A stretch of 54,677 nucleotides of DNA from Bacteroidales bacterium (GCA_017616655.1 JAFZXU010000002.1:1-54677), one strand, 5' to 3'. Shown: positions 25,871-33,314, counted from the stretch's first letter. Numbers and translations are program-made. The notes: generated by a model not told the origin, from the letters alone.

Positions 25871-26086
25871 TCACCGCACTGGCCCAAAGCCAGCCGCTAA
25901 GAATGCAAGAAGGGAATACAAAAAATGAGAAAGTCGTTTTAACGCAAATATAAGGATAATTGGATAAGCGACAATACATAAGAATTGCCCCAGGAAAACG
26001 CTTTGGATTATTACCCAAAGGAGAGGCTCGAGGCGGGGACTTTGCGCTATGCGAATTACCTCATCCGTGACACGTTTTTTTCTCAC
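25871..26086 (-). CDS. Possible small membrane protein, GTG start
   Basis: 71 residues starting at a GTG. The N-terminus is basic (RKKRVTDEVIRIAQSPRLEP) and followed by two hydrophobic stretches, VIIQSVFLGQFLCIVAYPIILIF and FLYSLLAFLAAGFG, so a two-helix membrane protein is possible. No promoter box was found and an alternative frame is also open here, so it may be spurious. The rest of the surrounding gap (26087-26308) holds only short hairpins. Confidence 0.25.
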   Translation of the reverse strand: MRKKRVTDEVIRIAQSPRLEPLLWVIIQSVFLGQFLCIVAYPIILIFALKRLSHFLYSLLAFLAAGFGPVR

Positions 26087-26171
26087 TGGAAGCCTTCGTC
26101 AAAACACTATGCACAAGATAATTACCTAATTATCTTTAAAACAGAGGTTTAGCAAACCGGAGTGCGCAGAG

Positions 26172-26209
26172 TCCCATTCCTCCGCAGGGGGCTCTGCACA
26201 TTCGCCAAA
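26172..26209. other. Imperfect hairpin in a gene-free stretch
   Basis: GTGCGCAGAGTCCC pairs with GGGGGCTCTGCAC with one bulge and one G-T pair. No T-run follows. It lies 100 bases beyond the stop of the minus-strand operon ending at 26309 and could be its transcript end. Confidence 0.35.
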
Positions 26210-26308
26210 CGCAATACCCTAGTAATCAAACCATTAGACACTGAGAATGTGTAAAGTGTTTCGAAAAACGCCAGATGGAGCAGAGCCTAAAGGGGCGTGG
26301 GATGACGG

Positions 26309-26719
26309 TTAGGGGAGAGGGGACGACGGAGGATGTGGCAGACCTTCTTTTTCTGCATCATCTTCTGCGTCGTCTCCGATACTGTTTATTTCGTATAGTT
26401 CATGATAGAATTTCGGGTAACGGGCCTTGAGCAGTTCGCGCTTGGCGTTATGTATTTCATATCCCATAGCAAGCTTACGCACCTCGGGCTCAAAGACAAG
26501 GTAGTATTCCGGGCACATGGAAAGCATAAATGACTGGGCAAGGATCCTGTTTCTCACCCTTTCCTTTTCCCGAGATTCCAAACGGTCAAGATAGCCCAGC
26601 TGAAGAACCAGCGAGCACGATAACATTTCTTTCCAAGAAATCGCACGGTCCGGGAACGGCTTTGATGGCGACGGCTCGACATTGCCTATGATTCGTTTCG
26701 TAATCTTTAGTTTCCTCAT
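26309..26719 (-). CDS. Hypothetical protein, fourth gene of the minus-strand operon
   Basis: 136 residues, no family recognised. The start is basic (MRKLKITKRIIGNVEPSPSKPFPD), the middle is probably helical (LVLQLGYLDRLESREKERVRNRILAQSFMLS) and the tail is acidic then Pro-rich (GDDAEDDAEKEGLPHPPSS). No signal peptide or membrane segment. It lies 31 bases downstream of the 101-residue gene, so the two are probably co-transcribed. Confidence 0.5.
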   Translation of the reverse strand: MRKLKITKRIIGNVEPSPSKPFPDRAISWKEMLSCSLVLQLGYLDRLESREKERVRNRILAQSFMLSMCPEYYLVFEPEVRKLAMGYEIHNAKRELLKARYPKFYHELYEINSIGDDAEDDAEKEGLPHPPSSPLP

Positions 26720-26750
26720 TGTGTACTTCTAATTAGTTATTCCTCTTCAA

Positions 26751-27056
26751 TTACATATTTGCCAACTCCCCGGCCAGACGAAGGCTTTCATGCATGAAGC
26801 GCTCGGAGTTGGCTACTGTTTCTATTAAACGGATGTCGCTGTCCTGTTCGTCGATGGTGCGCGCCTTGCGGCGGAGGGTCCATTCCTGGCGGCCCCACTC
26901 TTCGCACTCCACTGTCACCTTTATCTCATTAATGGAGAAAGGAGCATTGGATGAGCGCTCCACAACGATTGAGAAGCTTCGCGAAGATGCCTCGCGCTGA
27001 ATTTTCTGCAGTTTCTCCAGTGCCTTTTCAAGGTCGTAATACACTTTCTCTGTCAT
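26751..27056 (-). CDS. Hypothetical protein, third gene of the minus-strand operon
   Basis: 101 residues, unrecognised. A helical N-terminus (YYDLEKALEKLQKIQREAS) is followed by probable beta strands (FSIVVER, INEIKVTVECEEWGRQEWTLRRKA) and a C-terminal helix. The start codon overlaps the stop of the upstream gene (ATGA, 27053-27056), a sign of translational coupling. No motif allows a functional call. Confidence 0.55.
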   Translation of the reverse strand: MTEKVYYDLEKALEKLQKIQREASSRSFSIVVERSSNAPFSINEIKVTVECEEWGRQEWTLRRKARTIDEQDSDIRLIETVANSERFMHESLRLAGELANM

Positions 27057-27646
27057 TTCTTGTTTCCTGTGATTTCACTGTGTTTCCTGTCAGTCTTCTC
27101 GAGATACGCGCGGCGGACGGCGTTGATAGCGGGGATATGTTTGCGGTAGCCGGCCTGCATGTCGGCGGTGGCCTTCTTGCTGAATTCGCCGTTGGCTGCG
27201 ATTGCCTTGATGAAGGCGTCGAGTTCGTGCTTCAGTTCGGTCAGGGTGCGGTATTCCGCATCTTCCGCTATGCCGCGGGTCAGTATTCCAGCCGCATCTG
27301 CAAGCGCCCTGTCGAGCGCATCCTTCCTGCTCCAGAACGCCTCGGATTCCATCGAATGGACCTTCGTCCTGCGCCTGATGTGGCTTGATTCCCGCTTGCC
27401 TTTGATGGCAATCTCAATCGCCTCCAGGATGATTTCGAGCGCGGCCCGGTCACCCTTGCCGGAGGCCTTCATCTCTTCAGCCCTGCGGCGCAGCTTCTCG
27501 ATGTCCTCGTCGAACCGCCCCTTCAGCCCTCGGCGCATCTTGTCGGCAATGACCCTCGCACGTGCGTTGGCATCGCCGCCTTCGGTTTTGGCGATCTCGA
27601 TGTATCGCCCGATCTGCCTGTCTGTCAATGTCTCTGCTTTCGTCAT
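27053..27646 (-). CDS. Hypothetical all-helical protein, second gene of the minus-strand operon
   Basis: 197 residues, strongly helical and highly charged (RRGLKGRFDEDIEKLRRRAEEMKASG; ESSHIRRRTKVHSME). It has no membrane segment and no cysteines. The GC content and codon use are nearer to the core genes than its neighbours. It starts 53 bases after the stop of the N-formylglutamate amidohydrolase-like gene and overlaps the next gene by 4 bases. No family recognised. Confidence 0.55.
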   Translation of the reverse strand: MTKAETLTDRQIGRYIEIAKTEGGDANARARVIADKMRRGLKGRFDEDIEKLRRRAEEMKASGKGDRAALEIILEAIEIAIKGKRESSHIRRRTKVHSMESEAFWSRKDALDRALADAAGILTRGIAEDAEYRTLTELKHELDAFIKAIAANGEFSKKATADMQAGYRKHIPAINAVRRAYLEKTDRKHSEITGNKK

Positions 27647-27699
27647 GGTTTTGTTGACTTGTCAATCCTTAATTTAAAAAAATCTGCGACATGGCCAAA

Positions 27700-28650
27700 T
27701 TATTCCGTTGTCTCCGGCCCGTTCTTCGTCTGTCTCAGTGTACTTGGGTAGCGGATGAACCTGAATGTAACAATCCTCGTCTGCGATGCCGTTTGCTCCG
27801 TGGTAGTAGCTTTGGCAGTATTTAACATCGACAGTAGCTCCGTGCAACTGCCCGGACTTTTCGCCTCCATCCACTCCGCGAACTCCCTTGCCGTCATTTC
27901 GCTGATATTCCTGGGTTTTATTATCGAATATAATTCCATTAGATCGTTCCGAAGTTTGTTGAACGGCTCTTGCTTGATCTCGGTCTTCTCCTCATCCATA
28001 TATAATCGTTTGTTGACCTCAATCATCAGCGAATGACAGGGATGACCTCCGGTATCGAAGGTTTTAGAGTTGGAGAAGGGCCTGTTGAGGGCCACTTTAT
28101 AGCCCTTGCCTGTGAAATACTCCTGAACCTGATTTATGAGTTCTGCAGGCGGGCACGACTTGTCGTCGTTGAATCCCAGGCAGATATCTATCGCCGCCAT
28201 CTCGGGAGTCATGGTAACCAGCTCCGTGCTATGGGAACTGAAACTGTGGCAATCGATGATTATGGGAAACGGGCAGGACCGGATGATTTCCGCAGCCTTG
28301 GCGTGATAATCATCATAGTAGGCAAGAAGCTGATTGTCAACACCTTCTTTCAGTGCAAACCGACTCCGCTTCTTCCCTTTTCCATAGAGGATTCCCATTC
28401 CCCGGCTTTCGAGCGGGTCGTTCCTGAGTCTCTCGACATCGCACAGAGTCCGGCAATAATCCGGAACGAGCATTATAAAGCGGCGGTCATTCGCTGAATG
28501 GGGCCGGAACAACTCATCGGTGAAATAATCAATCAGGGACGAAGATTCTTTCAGCAGTAACTCTTTCCCCTCTTTGTTTTTGAAAAAGCTGTCCGGCAGA
28601 TTCCGTGAAGCATGCGGGATGTGAAGGATGATGTTCGAATAGTTTTTCAT
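27700..28650 (-). CDS. N-formylglutamate amidohydrolase-like protein
   Basis: 316 residues. The N-terminus ILHIPHASRNLPDSF matches the zinc-ligand start of the N-formylglutamate amidohydrolase (HutG/FGase) fold, a relative of zinc carboxypeptidase-like hydrolases; PIIIDCHSFSSH supplies the second His block, and DICLGFNDDKSCP and GGHPCHSLMIEVNKRLYM are further conserved parts. The family hydrolyses N-formyl-amino acids or related amides. No histidine-degradation genes are next to it, so the true substrate is uncertain. A roughly 60-residue tail after ISEMTAREFAEWMEAKSPG looks extra. First gene of a probable four-gene operon with three unknown proteins. Confidence 0.8.
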   Translation of the reverse strand: MKNYSNIILHIPHASRNLPDSFFKNKEGKELLLKESSSLIDYFTDELFRPHSANDRRFIMLVPDYCRTLCDVERLRNDPLESRGMGILYGKGKKRSRFALKEGVDNQLLAYYDDYHAKAAEIIRSCPFPIIIDCHSFSSHSTELVTMTPEMAAIDICLGFNDDKSCPPAELINQVQEYFTGKGYKVALNRPFSNSKTFDTGGHPCHSLMIEVNKRLYMDEEKTEIKQEPFNKLRNDLMELYSIIKPRNISEMTAREFAEWMEAKSPGSCTELLSMLNTAKATTTEQTASQTRIVTFRFIRYPSTLRQTKNGPETTE

Positions 28651-28654
28651 TTTT

Positions 28655-28709
28655 GAAACTGTTTATGTTAATGATTCCGTTATGGAATGCGGTCAGCATA
28701 GACAGTTTC
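28655..28709 (-). promoter_or_regulatory. Inverted repeat just upstream of the amidohydrolase-like gene
   Basis: GAAACTGTTTATG (28655-28667) and CATAGACAGTTTC (28697-28709) are inverted with one mismatch, and a smaller stem ATTCC/GGAAT sits between them. It starts 5 bases before the start codon on the coding side and could be an operator or a leader hairpin. Confidence 0.4.
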
Positions 28710-28751
28710 TATCATCCTGAGCTATATCTGTTTTAGCTTTACGCTCACATC

Positions 28752-28825
28752 TGCCTTTCGGCAAACCACCGTGACCCTCGGGCTGCTCATGGCCTTTCGG
28801 GCTCGGTTGGTACGCGCACTGCGCG
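28752..28825 (-). ncRNA. Hairpin-rich stretch, possible structured leader RNA
   Basis: On the minus strand, in the transcript direction of the amidohydrolase-like operon, several short GC hairpins follow each other: CGCGC-ACT(AGT)-GCGCG at 28813-28825, GCC-CGAAA-GGC near 28791-28801, CCC-GA-GGG near 28776-28782 and a perfect TGCC-GAAA-GGCA tetraloop hairpin at 28752-28763. GAAA loops are typical of structured RNA. It does not match a riboswitch class I can name. It may instead be the remains of a hairpin-ended mobile element. The surrounding gap (28651-29039) otherwise holds only a doubtful 68-codon frame. Confidence 0.3.
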
Positions 28826-29014
28826 TTCTTGATGCAATTTCCGCCTTTTTATACGAATGGTTGTACAGATTTGTTTCATCAGTTTTTAAAAAAACGGATT
28901 TCCGACCATTCTGACAAAAAACAACCAAGCATCCAGAAATTGTCTATTTCGGCACCTTATCCGAGGAATGTCATACTATCTTGCGGGCGAATACTATTTA
29001 TTGAACACATTATT

Positions 29015-29035
29015 GTAATAAATTTATTACATTTG
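29015..29035 (+). promoter_or_regulatory. Toxin-antitoxin promoter with overlapping palindrome
   Basis: A perfect 16-bp palindrome GTAATAAATTTATTAC (29015-29030) overlaps the -7 box TACATTTG (29028-29035). An antitoxin dimer bound to it would block the promoter, the usual autoregulation of such pairs (inference). The box ends four bases before the GTG start at 29040, so the transcript may be leaderless. Confidence 0.55.
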
Positions 29036-29039
29036 CAAC

Positions 29040-29333
29040 GTGAGAACATTAGTGAAGACAGAGGCGTACGATGAGTTCTTTGCCACCTTGCCGAAAAAGG
29101 TACAAGTGAAGATTGATTATGTAATGGACATCCTTATCCATTATAAAGTAGTCAGTAGCAAATTCGTAAAGAAATTGGAAAATACCGACTATTATGAATT
29201 GAGGATAAGTGTTGACAACGAGTATAGGGTCCTGTTGTTTTCGATTGATCATGAAAACATCATCGAAGCGACCCGAATCATTCTATTGAACGGTTTTTTG
29301 AAGAGTCCACCAAGGACTACAGAAGGCAAATAG
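29040..29333 (+). CDS. higB: HigB/RelE-type toxin, Gp49-like, apparently frameshifted near its 3' end
   Basis: 97 residues in the zero frame from a GTG. The sequence YDEFFATLPKKVQVKIDYVMDIL and KKLENTDYYELRISVDNEYRVLLFSIDHENIIEATRIILLNGF fits phage-Gp49-like HigB toxins, ribosome-dependent mRNA endonucleases of the RelE superfamily. After LLNGF the zero frame ends in an odd LKSPPRTTEGK. The -1 frame, entered at the heptamer T TTT TTG (29294-29300), reads EESTKDYRRQIEIADAIMNSFLK and stops at 29369-29371, which is the expected family C-terminus in position and length and leaves only 8 bases before the antitoxin gene. Either an indel or programmed frameshifting explains this. Confidence 0.8.
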   Translation: MRTLVKTEAYDEFFATLPKKVQVKIDYVMDILIHYKVVSSKFVKKLENTDYYELRISVDNEYRVLLFSIDHENIIEATRIILLNGFLKSPPRTTEGK

Positions 29334-29379
29334 AAATAGCAGATGCTATAATGAATTCTTTTTTGAAGTAATAATTGGT

Positions 29380-29688
29380 ATGACACGAAAACTAGACATA
29401 CATAAGCTGTCTCAGCTGAAGACAGTCAATGAGGATCTGGATAAGAGATATGGCAAGGAAGGATCTCAGGGCAGGGATGAGTTTGATGCAAAAGCAAGAG
29501 CCTGGTACTATGCGGAATGCTTGAAAGAGGCCAGGAAAAAGGCCGGTCTCACTCAGCAGGAAGTGGCTGACAGGATTGGCAAGAAGCGCGCATATGTCGC
29601 ACTGATCGAGCGTGGAGAAACCGACATGCAGCTATCTACTTTCATAATGATGAGCGAAGCCGTCGGTCTCCGGTTCTCCTTGGCATGA
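29380..29688 (+). CDS. higA: HigA-type antitoxin, XRE-family HTH
   Basis: 102 residues. A charged N-terminal segment (toxin-neutralising part in such pairs) precedes an XRE helix-turn-helix from about residue 48: LKEARKKAGLTQQEVADRIGKKRAYVALIERGETDMQLSTFIMM. Toxin-first order is the HigBA arrangement. It would bind the palindrome in front of higB together with the toxin. A strong terminator follows directly after the stop codon. Confidence 0.85.
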   Translation: MTRKLDIHKLSQLKTVNEDLDKRYGKEGSQGRDEFDAKARAWYYAECLKEARKKAGLTQQEVADRIGKKRAYVALIERGETDMQLSTFIMMSEAVGLRFSLA

Positions 29689-29690
29689 CA

Positions 29691-29722
29691 AAAAAACCAT
29701 CCTGACGGCAGGATGGTTTTTT
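29691..29722. terminator. Bidirectional intrinsic terminator
   Basis: AAAAAACCATCCTG pairs perfectly with CAGGATGGTTTTTT around a 4-base loop (ACGG). The A-run and T-run make it work in both directions, ending higA on the plus strand and the convergent HtrA gene on the minus strand. Confidence 0.9.
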
Positions 29723-29739
29723 CAGGATGGATACGATTC

Positions 29740-30897
29740 CTACGACCTGGTTATCGGCGAGGAGGGTTCCTCGGTGAAGGTGCACTGGAGGTTCAGGGTT
29801 TCGCCTCCGCGATTGACCTTGAGGGTGATGGTGTCACCGGGACGGTAGCTGTTGACCTTCTCCTGAAGGGCGGCGGGAGTATTAATTGCGGTGTCATCGA
29901 TTCCTACTATGACATCGCCGGGCTTGACGCCTGCCCTCTCCGCCGCGCTGCCGGGAGCCACCTCGTGGACGTATGCGCCTTCAAGCGACTTGATATTCTT
30001 CTCTTTGGCCATCTCGGGGGTGATAGCGCTCATCGAAACGCCCAGTTTCGCGCGTTTCACGCTGCCGTAATCGATAAGGTCGGAGACGATCTTGTGTACG
30101 ATATTGGAGGGAACCGCAAACGAATAGCCGGCATAAGAGCCTGTGGTAGAGACGATTGCAGTATTGATACCCACCAGCAGTCCAGCCTTGTTGACAAGTG
30201 CGCCGCCCGAGTTGCCGGGATTGACGGCGGCATCGGTCTGGATGAAGGATTCGATCTTGAACTCACCCGTGTAGTTGGGCATCGAACGCCCCTTTGCGCT
30301 CACGATGCCGGCGGTGATGGTGGACTGGAGCTCCTTGCCGAGCGGGCTGCCGATGGCAAGCACCCACTCGCCGAGGCGCAGTTCGTCGGAATCGGCAAAC
30401 TCGATGGCGGGAAGGCTCTCCTCCGCCTCGATCTTGATGAGTGCTACGTCGGTAGCGGGGTCTGTGCCGATTACCGTGGCGGGATATGTCTTGTTATTGT
30501 TGAGCACCACCTTGATTTCGGTGGCATCCGCCACTACGTGGTTGTTGGTGACGATGTAGCCGTCAGGACGGATGATGACGCCGGAACCGCTGCCCTGCTG
30601 GAGCCGCTCCATCTGGTCCTTGTACTGCTCTCCGAAGAAGAATTCGAAGAAAGGATTGTTCAACTGGGCGCGGCTCTTCACAGTAACCTGCACGAAAACT
30701 ACCGCATCGACGGTATTCTCGGCCGCATAGGTGAAATCAGGATAGTCGGAAAGTGACAAATTTACAGTCTTGACAGTCTGTCCTTCGCCGTTCTGACCGT
30801 TTTTCTGCGCCTGGGAAAGCACGCTTTTTGTAACGAAAAAGGCGGTCAGGCCGCTGAGGAGGACCGCTGCAAGGATAATGGCTAGATTTCTTTTCAT
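29740..30897 (-). CDS. HtrA/Deg-family periplasmic serine protease with a single PDZ domain
   Basis: 385 residues. An N-terminal hydrophobic segment (about 5-22) acts as signal or membrane anchor. The trypsin-like domain has the catalytic triad His120 (VTNNHVV), Asp150 (PATDVALIKI) and Ser230 (GNSGGALV). One PDZ domain (about 285-370; GVKPGDVIVGIDD) ends the protein, with no second PDZ as in DegP/DegQ, so the layout is like DegS. These proteases degrade or sense misfolded envelope proteins. It stands alone between convergent higA and divergent mtgA. Confidence 0.9.
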   Translation of the reverse strand: MKRNLAIILAAVLLSGLTAFFVTKSVLSQAQKNGQNGEGQTVKTVNLSLSDYPDFTYAAENTVDAVVFVQVTVKSRAQLNNPFFEFFFGEQYKDQMERLQQGSGSGVIIRPDGYIVTNNHVVADATEIKVVLNNNKTYPATVIGTDPATDVALIKIEAEESLPAIEFADSDELRLGEWVLAIGSPLGKELQSTITAGIVSAKGRSMPNYTGEFKIESFIQTDAAVNPGNSGGALVNKAGLLVGINTAIVSTTGSYAGYSFAVPSNIVHKIVSDLIDYGSVKRAKLGVSMSAITPEMAKEKNIKSLEGAYVHEVAPGSAAERAGVKPGDVIVGIDDTAINTPAALQEKVNSYRPGDTITLKVNRGGETLNLQCTFTEEPSSPITRS

Positions 30898-30958
30898 ATT
30901 TGGAGTGTTATAATAATCGTTGACGGGGTAGAAAAGTCAAATTATATGCCAAATTTAC

Positions 30959-30966
30959 TATTTTTG
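30959..30966 (+). promoter_or_regulatory. -7 promoter box of mtgA
   Basis: TATTTTTG fits TAnnTTTG and ends seven bases before the mtgA ATG at 30974, implying a very short or absent 5' leader. Confidence 0.45.
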
Positions 30967-30973
30967 CGACTGG

Positions 30974-31666
30974 ATGAAACGCTGGAAAAAGATTGTCTTC
31001 TTCAAGATTCCGCTTCTTCTGATCGGACTCAGCCTGCTGTGGGTAACTCTCCTGAAGGCGGTTCCCGCATACTATACCCCGCTTATGATCAAGCGGTCGG
31101 TACAGTTCCGGGAAGATGAGGGATTCAAGACGGTGCGGACCTGGGTGCCCCTGGAGAAGATATCTCCCGAGATGATCAAGGCGGTGATCGCAGCCGAAGA
31201 CAACCGTTTCGCACAGCACAACGGCTTCGACACGGTGGAAATCCGAAGGATGCTGCACCAGCACACCCACCACGGCAAGAAACTGCGCGGATGCAGCACC
31301 ATCTCGCAGCAGACTGCCAAGAATGTCTTCACCCTCTGCTCCGATACCGGATGGCGGAAGATAGTGGAGGCATACTATACCTTCCTGATAGAGAAGATAT
31401 GGGGGAAGCGGCGCATAATGGAGGTTTACCTCAACGTGGCCGAAACGGGGAAGGGAATCTACGGAGTGGAGGCAGCTGCAAAGGCCTATTACGGAACCAG
31501 CGCGGCCAAACTCAATGCCAGCCAGGCCGCGAGGATCGCCGCCTGCCTGCCGAGCCCGCTGAAACGCAGGCCCGACAATCCGGGCAAATACGTGCTTCAG
31601 CGTGAGAAGCAGATAAAGGCCATAATGGGCAAACTGTCATATCCCGACTGGGTTAAGAAAAGATGA
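30974..31666 (+). CDS. mtgA: Monofunctional peptidoglycan glycosyltransferase
   Basis: 230 residues, GT51 family without a transpeptidase domain. One N-terminal membrane helix (about 8-30). Motifs are AAEDNRF (catalytic Glu75), GCSTISQQTAKN (usually GASTITQQ) and EVYLNVAETGKGIYGVEAAAKAYYG. It polymerises glycan strands from lipid II on the periplasmic side. The end overlaps the next gene by ATGA, so both are probably translated from one message. Confidence 0.92.
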   Translation: MKRWKKIVFFKIPLLLIGLSLLWVTLLKAVPAYYTPLMIKRSVQFREDEGFKTVRTWVPLEKISPEMIKAVIAAEDNRFAQHNGFDTVEIRRMLHQHTHHGKKLRGCSTISQQTAKNVFTLCSDTGWRKIVEAYYTFLIEKIWGKRRIMEVYLNVAETGKGIYGVEAAAKAYYGTSAAKLNASQAARIAACLPSPLKRRPDNPGKYVLQREKQIKAIMGKLSYPDWVKKR

Positions 31667-32514
31667 AAACACAACATATTCTCCTCATTCTCACCGCATT
31701 GCTGCTGCTGCCACTGACGGCAGCCGCACAGGACGACTCCACAGCCTTCAAGGAGGGCCCCTGGTATGAAATAACTGTAGCACAGGGGGTCAGCCTGAGC
31801 CAGTGCCACTTCTCCGAGAAGAATCTCTTCGGAGCCAACGAATTCATTTCGGTCCTGACGATAGCGCCGAGAAAGAGGATCGCCGTGGTCGAATCCGAAC
31901 CCGGGACCCTCGAAAAGACCAGCGAAATGGCAAAGAAGCACAAGGCCGTGGCAGCCGTCAACGGATCGTTTTTCAAAATGAAGGCCCCTTACGGCCCGAC
32001 GACCTATGTCAGGATCGGCGGCAAATACAAAGGCATAGACAACGACGGATCCAGCCGCAAGAGAGATCAGTTCGAGTCGGGCTGCCTGGCTGTCACGGGC
32101 CGCAAAGCCATAGTCGCCAAGGCGCTCTCGAAGGATCTCGACTGGGAGGACGGAATAGAGTCTGACGATCTCCTCTCCTCCGGTCCCCTGCTCATCAGCG
32201 GCGGCGTCTGCGAGACCTTCAAGGACCTGAAATTCAACACCAACCGCCATCCCCGCACCGCGGTCGGCATCAAGGCTGACGGCACCAAAGTATTCGTGGT
32301 GGTGGACGGACGCACCTCCAAATCACAGGGCGTCACGATGGAAGATATCCAGAAGATAATGCTCTGGCTTGGATGCACCGACGCCCTGAACCTCGACGGC
32401 GGCGGCTCCTCCGCGATGGTGGTCAAGGGAGTGATAGTGAACCATCCCTGCGACAACAAGGCCTTTGATGCCGAAGGCGAAAGGTCGGTCGCCAACGCAA
32501 TCATAATAAAGTAG
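31663..32514 (+). CDS. Secreted phosphodiester glycosidase (NAGPA-domain) protein
   Basis: 283 residues with a signal peptide (residues 1-22, ILLILTALLLLPLTAAAQ). The NAGPA domain (named after the human enzyme that uncovers mannose-6-phosphate by removing GlcNAc) is shown by AVNGSFFKM, HPRTAVGIKADGTKVFVVVDGR, LNLDGGGSSAMVV and ERSVANAIII. Bacterial members are thought to cleave or handle sugar phosphodiesters in the envelope; the exact substrate here is unknown. Its coupling to mtgA suggests a role in peptidoglycan or wall-polymer metabolism. Confidence 0.85.
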   Translation: MKTQHILLILTALLLLPLTAAAQDDSTAFKEGPWYEITVAQGVSLSQCHFSEKNLFGANEFISVLTIAPRKRIAVVESEPGTLEKTSEMAKKHKAVAAVNGSFFKMKAPYGPTTYVRIGGKYKGIDNDGSSRKRDQFESGCLAVTGRKAIVAKALSKDLDWEDGIESDDLLSSGPLLISGGVCETFKDLKFNTNRHPRTAVGIKADGTKVFVVVDGRTSKSQGVTMEDIQKIMLWLGCTDALNLDGGGSSAMVVKGVIVNHPCDNKAFDAEGERSVANAIIIK

Positions 32515-32537
32515 ATAACGTAAAAACACATAGCAGG

Positions 32538-33206
32538 ATGAAACCAAGAACTTATCTTTCAATAATGGCGGCGCTGACGCTTCTGTTACCGCTCTCCGGA
32601 TGCCTGAAACCTGGCGAGATACCGGTCAACAACGGTCCCTACATCCAAATCTATTACGACGGACTCCTGGACTGCGATGTCGTATATATAGGTGAATCCG
32701 GCCCGATGGTCTATTTCCAGATAATCGGCAATGATGAGGTCGACCTGGTCCCCTACACCTCCGCTTCGCAGGGCGAGAAGAAGGCGGTCTTCGACAGCCT
32801 GAGCAAGAAGCACTTCGATTACGGCTATTACGGGGAAGACCCCTATGCCAACGAAATAATCAAGAAGTGCTACGCCAAGGACATCGTCTCATTCGAAGTG
32901 AAAAGCAAGGAGGATTTTGACGTCGGACATCCCGCAGGGACTTCGCTCAAGGACGTTATGGTTTATGACGCATATACCTCTTTTCCCTGGATCAAGGGCG
33001 GGTATGCCGGTGACCCGGTCTTCTCGCATTTCCGCATGATGGCCGACCTGGTGACGACGGACCAGACGACCCTGCTCAGCGCGATCAACCCCTTCACTCT
33101 CAGCTTCAGCCAGCTCCCCGTCCTGAACAGTTCCATCCATCTCATCATCACGGTGGTGACCGACGACGGAGTCATTCACGTTTTTGAAAAAGAGGCCCAT
33201 TTTTAG
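32538..33206 (+). CDS. Hypothetical lipoprotein
   Basis: 222 residues. Signal peptide II with lipobox LSGC (Cys near residue 22, after AALTLLLPLSG), so a membrane lipoprotein. The mature part has beta-rich stretches (YIQIYYDGLLDCDVVYIGE, VYFQIIGNDEVDLVPY, SSIHLIITVVTDDGVIHVFEKEAHF) without a recognised domain. It lies 23 bases after the phosphodiester glycosidase gene in the same direction and probably belongs to the same unit. Confidence 0.75.
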   Translation: MKPRTYLSIMAALTLLLPLSGCLKPGEIPVNNGPYIQIYYDGLLDCDVVYIGESGPMVYFQIIGNDEVDLVPYTSASQGEKKAVFDSLSKKHFDYGYYGEDPYANEIIKKCYAKDIVSFEVKSKEDFDVGHPAGTSLKDVMVYDAYTSFPWIKGGYAGDPVFSHFRMMADLVTTDQTTLLSAINPFTLSFSQLPVLNSSIHLIITVVTDDGVIHVFEKEAHF

Positions 33207-33314
33207 AGGTTTTTGAAACTTTTTAAGATTTTTTTCGTATAAATAATGTTTCCGTCTCTCCCGGAACGGAGGGCGCGGAGCCTTGTAACGGAAAAAAGCA
33301 CTAACAGGATTCAG

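Noticed and set aside
25812-26018. 68-codon minus-strand frame overlapping the possible two-helix protein
   Set aside because: No promoter box, and an odd Phe/Ser/Cys-rich composition; the other frame is at least membrane-protein-like.
28722-28928. 68-codon minus-strand frame in the gap before the toxin gene
   Set aside because: It runs through the hairpin cluster, has no promoter box and reads as low-complexity Arg/Lys/Ser text; the hairpins explain the stretch better.
33207-33314. Promoter for queA in the T-rich gap
   Set aside because: The gap is AT-rich at first, but I find no clean TAnnTTTG box at a useful distance.
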